Source: Hanleya hanleyi
Lineage: Eukaryota > Mollusca > Polyplacophora > Lepidopleurida > Hanleyidae
NCBI GenBank assembly: GCA_036873755.1
Contig: JAVTVY010020397.1
Span: forward strand, 1-64,000
Reading direction: 5' to 3'
Length of the DNA stretch: 64,000 nt
The position numbers and the translations under genes were made by a program. The notes under the pieces were generated by a model. The model was not told the DNA's origin. It made no database searches and saw only the letters and a program-made list of their open reading frames with translations. Positions 1 through 10,918 of the stretch are shown in pieces. How positions within the stretch are numbered: position 1 is the stretch's first letter; each line of letters opens with the position of its first letter.

Positions 1-1342
1 ATCTGGTGATCGACGACCCGGAATCCGTGATTAGTGCCACTCGCACTGGTCTGGCTTTGTAACACGCCCAGGTAGAGATCTTTGTCTATGTTGGGATCGC
101 GCCGGCTCACTCCTTTGCAGCTAAACTTATCCTCTCTACCGTCAGTTCCTCCGTAACAGTAGTAGGTCTTGGAGGAGAGCGCAATCATAGCATCTCCGCT
201 CCACTCCAGCTTGAAGAGTCCCGGTGTCCGCTTGTCGTAGGTGTAGTGATCGCGTCGAGGTAACCTAGCTGCAGCCTACCGCTCTGTGGATCGAGGAGCC
301 ATGTAGGTGTATTATGATACGCTCCAACCGGATAGACCCGCTTGACACTGTTGTCACAGATTTTCTCGTGGCGATGTAAGTCGTGGGAACGGTGAAACAC
401 CCGATGGCATTGGGCACAACTGTAAGACTGAGCGTACAGGCTAAAATTGGTAATGAGCGAAAAATGACTCACGCCATTGTCATCGAACACATTCACTTTC
501 ATCGTAGCAGCATACCGTTCTGTGGATCGACGAACCAATTCAGCCACAAAGGTACCGTCCTCCTCGCGTCGTAATCGATAAACAAAGATATTAATATCGA
601 ACAATGTTTCCACATCATCCAAATGCTTAAAGGGAACTCCACGGAAGTGCCGCTTATCCATGTCTTGCTGCTCTAGATATTCTTCCCAATAGCCATCGGC
701 CACTGTGTCACAAGCCCGGGGGTCACACTCGTCCAGATGCACGGCCAAACACCGAAACAGACATTTCCGGTCTTTGTAGGGTCCATTTTTTCCTGCTGTT
801 AATCCATACAGGCCTTTTCGAAGAATCAACCACGGGGGGAGTTGTACAGGAGCACCGATCGGATGATCTCGCATTTTCGTGACGAAAAATGTAACGTTAG
901 TGACCATTTCCACAAGCCATTGGGTATTGGGGCGTTGCAGGCGGGCCCACTCCAACGGATCTAATGTAGTGAGTTGCTCGACCACTGGCTCCAGAGAAAT
1001 CGCACCCGTGATGGTGAATGACTCGTCAAACACATACGAATTGTTACTGGGATAGAAATACCGCAGTTGGTCCGTCTCTTTATGTCGTAAGATATACCCA
1101 AATGTGACATTCAACTTGAAGGCAGTACGCTGATCTTTGAAAATGTTCTCGGCATATGTAGTGAGATACGTGAGGTCCTCCAGCCGAAAATTGTATAAGT
1201 CCAAAAGACAACGATCACGATGAAAACAATGGCGTATGGCAGCCCAGTGTCGTTGATAAATGGCCCTGACACGTACATCTTCAGGCAAGACTTCAACCGG
1301 AGGTGCGGCTGGGTCCAAGGGAAAATCCGCTCCACGTCTCAT
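1..1342 (-). pseudogene. Protein-primed DNA polymerase B, internally deleted (element 1)
   Basis: The start is the ATG at 1342 (MRRGADF), which matches the start in element 2. The N-terminal part has the Polinton-type segment DRKCLFRCLAVH and a C2H2-like zinc finger (CAQC, then HRHEKIC). At about 285-305 the frame jumps from YHNTPT straight to the C-terminal thumb region (RDHYTYDKRTPG, then FKLEWSGDAM), so the 3'-5' exonuclease and all palm motifs A, B and C are missing. The joined segment is also out of frame and contains a stop. The C-terminal end runs off the window. The family replicates Polinton DNA by protein priming; this copy cannot encode a polymerase. It keeps the zinc-finger segment that element 2 has lost. 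Confidence 0.85.
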
Positions 1343-1472
1343 GCTTACTCGAGAAAAGTAAATGGATGACTGTGCTGGCTGCGTGGCTGACTGGCTGGCT
1401 GGCTGGCTGGCTGGGAGACAGGTCAGGTAAGTCAGATTGAATACACTCTTGCCCCATAAAAAATGAACTCTC

Positions 1473-1480
1473 CTTTTATA
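1473..1480 (-). promoter_or_regulatory. TATA box of the element 1 polymerase promoter
   Basis: On the minus strand this reads TATAAAAGGAGAG. It lies between the repeat array and a GTGTATTCA start-site-like sequence at about 1440, which is followed by a CTGG/CTGC-rich leader up to the ATG at 1342. The same order and spacing (about 37-40 bp from TATA to the TTCA) occur in both ends of element 2, which supports a real core promoter. Confidence 0.65.
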
Positions 1481-1520
1481 GACCATTGACCTCATTTGCA
1501 TATTTTCAGCAGACAACAGA

Positions 1521-2508
1521 CCGCCATCTTGAAAACGACCACCCCTAACCTACAAAAAACAAGCCACCATCTTGAATACGACCACCCCTAACACACAAAC
1601 AAACCGCCATCTTGAAACACACACCCAAAGACCTCATTTGCATATTTTCAGCGGACAAATTTGCATATTTTCAGCAGACAACAGACCGCCATCTTGAAAA
1701 CGACCACAAAAAATGGCCGCCATCTTGAAAATATGCAAATGAGGCGCGAAACAAGTGCAAGTGTGCGCACCTACAAAAACAGGCCGCCATCTTGAAACCG
1801 ACCACCCCTAACCTAGAAAAAACAAGCCGCCATCTTGAAAATATGCAAAAACAGGCCGCCATCTTGAATCCGACCACCCCATGTCAAACAAGTGCAATTG
1901 GCCGCCATCTTGAATCCGACCACCCCTAACCTAGAAAAAACAAGCCGCCATCTTGAAAATATGCAAATGAGGACGAGCGAAACAAGTGCAATTGACCTTG
2001 ACCTACAAAAAAAAAAAAAGGCCGCCATCTTGAATCCGACCACCCCTAACCTAGAAAAAACAGGCCGCCATCTTGAAAATAGGCAAATGAGGCGCGAAAC
2101 AAGTGCAAGTGACCTTGACCTACAAAAACAGGCCGCCATCTTGAATCCGACCACCCCTAACCTAGAAAAAACAGGCCGCCATCTTGAAAATATGCAAATG
2201 AAGGGGCAAACAAGTCCAAACAAGTTTTCTTGACCTACAAAAAAAACAGGCCGCCATCTTGAATCCGACCACCCCTAACCTAGAAAAAACAGGCCGCCAT
2301 CTTGAAAATAGGCAAATGAGGCGCGAAACAAGTGCAAGTGTACTTGACCTACAAAAACAGGCCGCCATCTTGAATCCGACCACCCCTAACCTAGAAAAAA
2401 CAAGCCGCCATCTTGAAAATATGCAAATGAAGGGACAAACAAGTGCAATCGGCCGCCATCTTGAAACCGACCACCCCTAACCTAGAAAAAACAAGCCGCC
2501 ATCTTGAA
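1521..2508 (-). repeat. Terminal array of YY1-type boxes with interspersed octamers
   Basis: About 19 exact copies of CCGCCATCTTGAA, plus one variant near 1565, lie in one orientation. On the minus strand each reads TTCAAGATGGCGG, a perfect match to the YY1 consensus and to the TISU consensus (SAASATGGCGGC). The array is built from compound units of about 110-119 bp with a second conserved part, CCGACCACCCCTAACCTAG. Exact octamer motifs (ATGCAAAT, either strand) lie in and beside it at 1494, 1636, 1659, 1733, 1961, 2192 and 2421. The array is the outer part of the terminal inverted repeat and faces the polymerase gene. Confidence 0.9.
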
Positions 2509-2695
2509 TAGTCCCAATGCACCCAATGACCTCATTAACATAAAACTTTCCCGCCAAAACTCACGCATGCGCACACACATAGCCACACCCACATCTCAAA
2601 ATACGCGCTTCTGATTGGCTGTCGCTGTGACGTCACAGAGGTCATATGCAAATTTTTGAGGTCAATTGGCCCTTCTGTGCGTGCTCCCTACTACT
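2509..2695 (-). promoter_or_regulatory. Terminal regulatory block of element 1 (CRE, CCAAT, NRF1, E2F, octamer motifs)
   Basis: Between the array and the element end there are close matches to several promoter motifs: an E2F-type TTTCCCGCCAAA (2547), an NRF1-type ACGCATGCGCA (2563), an inverted CCAAT box (ATTGG, 2614), a palindromic CRE TGACGTCA (2628) and an octamer ATGCAAAT (2646). The CRE followed by CAGAGGTCA is also found near both ends of element 2. These are sequence matches only; binding is inferred. Confidence 0.55.
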
Positions 2696-4012
2696 TACCT
2701 CGATCCCAATTATTTTCGAAAACTCTCCCTTAAGTCCATCTCAAAATCATAAACACCTTGGTGTAACATTCAACAACAAAGGTAATTGGAACGATCATAT
2801 TGATGACATAATCAGTAGAGCGCAAAGTAAACTTTCCATCTTAAAGGGGTTCAAATATGTTTTAGACAGGAAATCCCTGGAAATCATGTATAAGAGCTTC
2901 ATTCGGCCAAGTTTGGAATATGCAGACATAGTATGGGAGTAACATTACCAGGTTGGAGAATATTCAGAAAGATGCCATTCGAACAATCACTGGACTAACA
3001 CGAAGTGCTAGTTCAGAAACTCTTTATTGTGAGGCTGGTCTTGAAACACTTACACAAAGACGTCAGTTCCATCGACTTGTAATGTTCTATCGCATTGTAA
3101 ACGGTACTGCGCCTTTATCCTTACAACGTCATCTCCCGTCAACCCCCCTTGCACGTAATCCGTACAACACACGTCCCCAAAACGAATTTACGCCATTTAT
3201 GTGTAGGGCCGAATTATTTAGAGGATCATTCTTTCCAATTACAGTGCGTGAATGGAATATTCTTCCTCATTCCATTAGAACTTGTCCTACAATTTTTGCT
3301 TTTAAACGCGAACTACGAAATTTATCGTTGCTGACTAAGCCTCACAGATGGAATTATGTAGGTTCTCGTCAAGAAAATGTATTTCTATGTCGACTTAGAA
3401 ATGGATGTAGTAACTTTAAAAGGCACTTGTTTGATAATTTTTTATCAGAAAATGCACACTGTAATTGCGGCCACTGTGATGAAACTGTTACACATTTTTT
3501 GTTTCATTGTCCATTATTTTCAACCCAAAGAGCCGATCTCTTAAATAATCTTTCAACCATCTACAATCTAAATCTACCAACAGCCAGAACACTCTTATTA
3601 GGTGACCTCGACAAAGATGAAGCGTCTAATATATCAATTCAAAAATATTTTGGAAATTATATAACAAAATCTAAACGATTTCAATGACTATTTCAAATAC
3701 ATTCAAAATTAAGCGACCATTGCAAATTCTAACATTGTGACATCATGAGTTTCTCTAAACAATTACAGGGACCGTCTTCACTAACACATAAATGGAACAC
3801 GATAATTTTATATATAATTATTATTATTATTATCTATGTAGTATCTTTAATTGTTTATTTATCAATGCTTACTGGCCTCCTCTCCTTATTTCTCTTATTG
3901 GGTTATTTTTTTTCTGTAAATGGTCTGATGTATTTCATTGTATGTGGGAGACGCGCTATATAAGCTTGACCTATTGCGCTCCCATCACTCTGGTGTGAAA
4001 TAAAATAATCTC
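2696..4012 (+). pseudogene. Non-LTR retrotransposon 3' fragment (reverse transcriptase C-terminus)
   Basis: The translated sequence has the post-palm signature of CR1/jockey-like reverse transcriptases: KHLGVTF, then SFIRPSLEYADIVW, then RLENIQKDAIRTITG, and a C-terminal cysteine cluster (CNCGHCDETVTHFLFHCPLF). Coding ends at about 3687. A small deletion and frameshift near 2942-2960 breaks the frame just after EYADIVW. The catalytic part of the reverse transcriptase is absent, because the left edge is the end of Polinton element 1. Either the Polinton landed in this retrotransposon or the two were joined later. The 3' end is placed near 4012 (AATAAAATAATC) and is approximate. Confidence 0.75.
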
Positions 4013-7000
4013 CCAGACACAAACACACACACATGTGGATGATTTGCATCTGTTCTTATTTTAATGCGATACTGTTTGACCGTTATCGGCGACCAGAGAT
4101 GAGTAAAAAACTAACATCTCTAAATATAAAATATATTGGGATATATAAAATCTCCCAAATTCATCACGGCGTGAAATCTTTGTTCACTGACCGTCAAAAC
4201 TAATGACCCACAGCGTGTACTTTTAGATACACTAAAATATAATTATATTATAATTTATCCCTGAAGATAACTGAAATTGTACTTTTAGATGTCATCAAAC
4301 TTAGGCCGGGAGCCAATGCGAGATAAGGGGCCTAAAATATGCTCCCGTTTGAACGTGTTGTGAACTTTTAGGCTTCAAGAGTAGGGTATGTGGGGTAGGC
4401 CGAAGATTCGGGACATGGATTTTCCAGTGAGTGAAGGAGATATTAATTTTTCGGAAATATAGCCGGGGTAGGAAAAAACGTAGTCATCTTTTTTTAACAA
4501 CTGGAAGAATCAAAACGATAGATGTTATATACTAAAATTAAGCTCACGATTTCCGCCAAACAAAAAACATTCCAAAAAGTTTATAAAGAAATTGCGACGT
4601 CAAAATGGCGTCATAATTACCCGTATCTGCCTGGGGGAGGAAACAAGTTGACCCTCACTAATCTACTGGGCCTATATTCGGAAAAGGCACTGACGTCATA
4701 CCTCATCATACGGGGGTCATTCTTGTGTCCTACTGCAGAATCCTAGTGTCAAAGGATAAACTTTATATTCAAAATAACACTTGAGAAGGATCCTGAGAGA
4801 TTATCTTTTTCTGCGGAATTTCCGCGTTTCTTTGAATAAAAGTGCATGAAACTAACTTATTTTTTTCTGGAATAATGTTTTCCTGCCTCAAAAAATACTG
4901 GCACATACAATGTATATTGCAACTTGATAGTCTGTTTTTTTTTGTATGCAGAAACATGGATCAGTGTGCTGAAATATTACTGTTTAGAACAGCGCAAAGT
5001 ATATCAAAGGTGAAACTAGCAGTTGAAAAAATATCTCATAGTTCAGGAGACTATTTGGCTCTGTACATTGTTATATGCATACATAACTACTGTTTCTTCG
5101 TTTTTGTTAGGTGATAGTTTCGAATCCTGCATGTATGAAAAACTGATGAGTGCCCTGTCGCGAGTGAATCAGAAATTCGCAGATCATTTGAAGTGACAGA
5201 TTTCAGTAGATACAAGTTCATCTATGTTATCCTTACCCAAATTAAGCACTAAACGGCATATATGCGAAGTATACCCGTAAACCCCGAATGGTGGAAGGTT
5301 TTGTGGTAATTTTTTCTACCTCGACACACAGACGATCACCCAAGTCTGCAGATATTGCTGCTACGTGTAACGAGTATTCATCCCGGGGAGCAGTACTACT
5401 ATGAGATGGGTAACATGTTAGATGCTTTATAATGCTACATGTTTCACCCAATTTTTCCATAAAAACATGTGTCAAAGACGTAACGACGCAGCTATTTGAG
5501 GGTTGCGACATGTTTCACCCGCGTTGCCGTCTCACTATAACGGTCCGAAATGGTCTATGTAACATCAGCAATGAAACATGTACAACCGAGCTGCAAGTCG
5601 ACATGTATTAAGAAACGCGTGATACAAAACGGACAGTGCGGTCTGATGCATGAAATTAGATACCAGGTCATCTTCTCACAGATCTAACCCTATCTAGAAA
5701 ATACATTGCGACAGCGTAAATGAGCTTCAGCAATCTGCAAACAGATCAACCTCCCCACAGCGCATGCTCCATTTCGCAGGCTCCATTACCATCCCTGCCA
5801 CCAATAGCGGAAGTTGACCTTTACTACGTTGCTATGACGTATAGGGGAAAACCCACGTACGCACGGTTGAGTTTGAATCCGGCCGAACAACTCCTTTAGT
5901 GTTGCACATGAGCGAACTACTTTTCATATGCTCTGTCCAGATAAACAGGGAAAATTATCTTCAGATAATTCTTTTTAACGCTAGGTCAACGGAGGTATTA
6001 TGCAGAGTTGAAAAGTAATCGAAATGTTTGGTAAACATCTATTTTACTATATAAGATCCAAAAATCTGACTGGTTGCTGGGGTGTTATTAGACCCCCAGC
6101 GAGGTGGTTGCAAACAGATACGATTACCATGATTACCACTGGCTTCCAGTGCAATTACAAGATGGCCGCTTTGAAGACTTCACAGTTACGTCATATTCTA
6201 GATATGTATTTTTGGTCGATTTTCGTCAGATTTCCCGAAGTTACTTTTATTTGTGCTGCGTTCTCCGAAGAAAAGTCATAGTAAATGAGGGAATAATTAT
6301 CTAATGTGAAATAAAATAGTTTCGTACACTTAAATCAGCCAACGTTTTGAAGAAAAAGTCACTCTACCAGTACCCTGGTATTTTGAATTTACCCACGGAA
6401 GGGTATGCAAGTAGGGTCAGTCAAAATTGCCCCAATATTATACGCTATAAAGTGCCAGCTCCTAATTGTTTTCTTGTTTTGGATATAGGGCAAAAGGTTT
6501 GGTAGAAGTGGGATCATAATGCCCCCTTCCCGCTGCTAATTTCTGGAAGTTGTAAGAGAAATCCCGTTAAACATATATTAGCATATTACGACACACAAAC
6601 ACAACAAACCCATAACAATGTTGCCAGACAAAGGTAACACTGGTAATGAGAGCAGCAATGAAAGAAACAACAAATGTGTTCTCTGTGTGATCAAAGCTAC
6701 ATCCAGTATTTTGAATGTGTAGCGCATCAGGAGATTTGTTTTTTTCACAGTCAAGACGATTGCTCTACATGTCATTACAGCTTTGGTCGGGATTCGGCTT
6801 TAGTGGCACATATTAACCAGGAGAAGACAGAGGAGACATTATTTTCCTCCATATGAGAATATTGACTAGTGTTTGGTGTTAACAATGTTCCTACTTCATC
6901 CCTCAATGTGACCACTGCGATGAATCCAGCAATCCGTGATTTTAATAATCATCTGCGATCCGTATTCCATTCCCAAAATGGAAAAGAATTTCAAACGCAT

Positions 7001-8033
7001 CGGAACAAAAATAATTGATCGCGAGTACCAAGTCAGGTAAAAAACAAAGCATATATCAATCAGCAATTCGATAAGTGTTGGCCTATGTAATATAGTACAG
7101 CTGTAAAGAAATGTTTCCTGTGTCCTGGATTACACCTGGGATACAATATGACATAATATTTTATCCCAGATTAGACAGTGTCGTGTCAACGGACCAATAT
7201 GAACTTGAGCGGAGTAAATTATAACTTCGGTTAAGTGTGAATCAGCGATATAGTTAATCAGAACTTGAGCACATTATTGTTACATGAACAATTTTACCTC
7301 TATGGTAAATGGGTTCACATCAGGGATTAAGATGTACCAAATATGTATCTGCTTGCCTTGAACTAAATATTAGGTTTGAGCTAACCTGGGGAGCAGTCTG
7401 TTTTATATGTTCCTGTCTCTGCTTATTGTTGGTTCATACATGTACCTGAGTTCGACTTCCATCGAAGGTAAGAGAATAGAAATTGATGCAAGTTGATTTT
7501 TGATAACGTTTCTTTCATTTCAGTACTGGATTGTATCTTTCACAGGCTAGTCTGGCGGTCTCATGAAACACGTAATGGGAGGTAAACTGTTTTGAAACAA
7601 CTCAGATCTGTTTCACCTGTGACATGTCTCAAAAGTTAGGAAAAAGTCATGTTTGGGCTTAGACGTTTCATTTTGAACATGTAGTCGGCTCTAACATGTT
7701 TCAGATTGAGATATGTATAATACGCAACACATGTTTCAATATGCAGGACGTCACATGTTTCAAACGAACACATGCTTAACGAAGACATGTCTCATAGAGA
7801 CATCGTTAACTCACGTGAAGATTACACGTGTTCAATTTGAAACATTGAAATGGACCCCCCGATTTCGCTCAAATTTCAACACGATAACTGTGGGATCGCG
7901 CAGATGTAGAGTACCAAAATTGGTGTCGATAAATCAAAGGTCAATGTCACGGTAGCCTAAAAATCAGGAAATCATTAAATTTCTATTTTTAATTCAGTGG
8001 TGCATCATTGAGAAAAGATATGTCAGGTACTAA
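4013..8033. other. Non-coding stretch, no convincing gene
   Basis: No open frame here resembles a known protein apart from the weak zinc-finger frame at 6674. Sequences around 5400-5600 and 7560-7850 are enriched in ACATGTTTCA-type words on both strands, suggesting related decayed repeats. From about 7850 the sequence is a second copy of the block seen at 16740-17280. Confidence 0.5.
6674..6856 (+). pseudogene. Possible C2H2 zinc-finger remnant
   Basis: A 60-residue frame contains two finger-like modules: CSLC with a later AHQEIC, and CSTC followed by FGRDSALVAHIN. The second has correct C-x2-C spacing and the hydrophobic L before H, but its second histidine is missing. No neighbouring exon or family could be identified. 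It may be a fragment of a zinc-finger gene or chance. Confidence 0.25.
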
Positions 8034-8210
8034 GGTCAGTGTCACATAGTCCTCTCCCACTTCTAACAGGTACTAAAATTATCGATGGTTCAAGGAGACA
8101 GAAGGTCAGTGTCACATAGACCTCCCCCACTTCTAATAGGTACTAAAATTATCGATGGTTCAAGGAGACAGAAGGTCAGTGTCACATAGCCCTCCCCCAC
8201 TTCTAACAGG
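8034..8210 (+). repeat. 70-bp tandem repeat, about 2.5 copies
   Basis: The segment carrying GGTCAGTGTCACATAG and CCCACTTCTAACAGG recurs with an exact 70-bp period (repeat ends at 8070, 8140 and 8210). The related block at about 16895-16966 has a single unit, so the duplication is local. Confidence 0.85.
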
Positions 8211-8540
8211 AGAATATTGAAACATTGTCTGTGATATTATTCCAGGCCAAGGCTGTGGATCGTGATCAAACTTTAGGAATTCCTCGCGCTGATGAGGAAA
8301 CCTATTGAGGTCAAAGGTCAAGACCACAGGGATAAAAACAAAACCAGGGAACAATTGAAAATCACATTTTCGTGAGGGGATGCATAAATGGGAATCAACG
8401 CCAAATGATCAACGATCAGGGTCACTTAGAGCAAAGAGCTCACTCCAACACGTAAAACTCGATTTCGTTTCAATTGCGTAGTCCATAGTGTCAATTAGAC
8501 TCTCGTCATTCTTTGCTTGTGAAGGCGTTCTCCGATAGCC

Positions 8541-8796
8541 TGCAATATGCTTCGATGGGTTATTACAGATATGAGGGTCGATGATTATAAGACTTCAATG
8601 CTATTATTCTTCTCTGTCCTATATCAATCCGGTATATTGATATTGAAGCTTACTGGACCAGCAGTTATCAAAGGCGCTGTGGAATGTTCTCGACGATACA
8701 GGTTCACCATGGAACACACAGACCTTCTACAATACCTGATTTCACATTCGTCTTGACATCGTAGAAAGATATCGACTTGTTGGGATACAATGTAGT
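8541..8796 (+). repeat. Solo arm of the long inverted-repeat element
   Basis: Sequence from CGATGGGTTATTACAG to GTTGGGATACAATGTAG matches the right arms of the four inverted-repeat elements at 31219-60142. No partner arm is nearby, so it is a solo or truncated arm. Confidence 0.65.
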
Positions 8797-10447
8797 ATTC
8801 CACTGTGAAGTATCAGTGCTTCTCGCAAGTGACCTCAATTGTAACATCATTAGTACAGCTGTTCTTATTGGGCTCATTTGGGGAGTATTTCCATGGCGGG
8901 TGCGTGTATGGGTACAGAGTATGATGTGGCTACTTACCATCGCATGATTTACATTTACGGGAAGGTTAACAAGGCTGAAATAAAGAAACTAGAGAAACCT
9001 TCCATCACACCTGTCGATTCGCAGAATCTGTGCTCTTCTGCTGCTTGTATCGGCCCTCACAAAGTATATACAGCAGTAAGGAAACAAATCGGGCAATATG
9101 AATATTAAAACGCGCAGAAATATATACAAAAAAATCCTCATTCGCGAATTAGGTGACAGGGATGTTTTAGTGGAAAGTTCAACGAAGAATAGCCTGGCTT
9201 GTCCAGAATGGTGGCTGTGTTTAGCTTTTTAGTGGTATCTATGGAAAGGTCATTATTTAAGACAATTCGCAAGATTATAGCCAAGGGCCTTCATACTTAT
9301 AACTGGGTGAACATACTACTCTTCAAACAAAGGCAGCGGCAACGAGCTCCGTTCAATAATAATTCTCTGTATTGGTAATATTCCGGATAATATCGGTTTT
9401 ATCCCTATACCCAAGGTTGTTAACAAAATATTTAAGGTGGTACGGGGGGGGGGGGGGGGGGGGGGGGGGGTAGGCCTCAAATCACCCAGGTGATGTAGGT
9501 TTACATGTAACATGTACCGGGTGAGGAGAGCATTAGATGTACATGACAAACTGTGTCCACCAATTATAGCCCGGGTCTATATGTATACCATCTCTTTGTA
9601 CATATCGGAAGCTTTCCATGATTGTATTTGAACACAAATCTCAACCGAACATGAACATCGCAAATAATGATTTCTCCAAAGAAAGACATGCGCAATTGGA
9701 TCGGAAAGGGCGAGGCGATTGGCGTCACCTTCGAAAAACATGTCATTAGCCATTAATCTACAAAAGAGCGAGTTTTGTATGAAGGGCGACGCTCGACGCC
9801 AAAGTGACTCATTTGGAACACCATAATCGAACAGATATTTTGATGACCCAAACGATCTTAAAAACTATTGTCCCATATGTAAATTATTGCAACAAATGCA
9901 TATAATACTGGTGTCCCATATCCCTCCAAACTTTTGCATATACGGGTTGATATGGCCACCTCGTAGTTGATCCTGTTGCGACATTTTGCGTCGACATGCA
10001 CGATATGAACGCCTTTAATCCAAAGTGATTACCTTGTGAGACGCACTTGCAACGCGTTTGTTCGCAATTTTGTCGTAATTGTGACAAAAATGCAAATGTG
10101 GCAAAAGGCATAGACTCTGCGTGCAGTTTTAACGCGTTTTGTCGAATCGTGAAAAACTAGGCAAATTTGTGACAAAACGCCTTTCAATACAGTACATGTG
10201 TGTGGGTGTTCGCACTCGAATTGCTTATAAAATTTTGTCTGTGTAAATTATTTGTATGACTCCTCCAACAATATCACGACAATCCAAGTACTGTATAGCT
10301 TTCTTCCACTGAAATGGAAGGAAACACACGAAATTCCAAACTATGCTAAAATGGTTTGGAAACGAGTTTGATACAACCCAGAACTTATTCTGGCAGTGTG
10401 GGGAATGTTGACCCACTTAACCACAGGGTTACACGGACTGGGTATAG
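8797..10447. other. Duplicated non-coding block with a long G tract
   Basis: No gene is visible. Most of the stretch is a diverged copy of the block at about 27370-29280, and part of it recurs at 61230-62060. A run of about 24 Gs lies near 9447-9470. Confidence 0.55.
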
Positions 10448-10704
10448 GTCACAAACCACTAAATATTCGCCTTACTTAATATGTAGTAAATTGGCCGAGC
10501 ACATCCTGAGAAAACTATATTCCCTAATATTCGCCACCACAAATGACCCACCACACCAGGTAGCCTGGCATTTCCGCTCAAACATATAGTTTAAACATAT
10601 TTTTACCTTCAAAATGGTAAAAGGATGGGGTAACAAGTTCTGACAACTTAGATAAACCCTCTCCATACAAATATAAAACAACATAGCGCAGGCAGGTGTG
10701 GAGA

Positions 10705-10765
10705 AATGAACATACATACATACATAAAATACATATATACACATATACATACATATATTAGTTGA
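10705..10765. repeat. ATAC/TATG-type microsatellite
   Basis: Runs of CATACATA and ATATACAC form a simple repeat just beyond the 3' end of the retrotransposon reading frame; they may be its tail. Confidence 0.7.
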
Positions 10766-10918
10766 AAGAATAAACATTTTTTTTTTCGTATTTTTTTCAG
10801 TCTGCAAATAATGATGTCACAAATATATACACATGCACAAGCAGAGCCATGGAGGAATTATGAGGTTTCAATAATCAGTTTTTCTGTATAGGGCGAGAAT
10901 GAATACTACCCTTTCTTG

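Larger units (their letters stand above)
1..2695 (-). mobile_element. Polinton/Maverick element 1, right-end portion
   Basis: This is the right part of a Polinton that continues beyond the window start. Reading inward from 2695 on the minus strand it has a terminal AGTAGTAG, a promoter-like block, a long array of CAAGATGGCGGC boxes, a TATA box, a CTGG/CTGC-rich leader and then the DNA polymerase B gene. The layout and the first eight terminal bases match the complete element at 19248-26826, while the array unit differs, so the two are related families. The end at 2695 is inferred from the ACTACT terminus and from the abrupt change into retrotransposon coding sequence at 2696. The other end is outside the window, so no target duplication can be checked. 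Confidence 0.8.

Noticed and set aside
1671..2480. Several frames across the element 1 array
   Set aside because: Same reason: overlapping frames on both strands in repeat DNA, with no codon structure.
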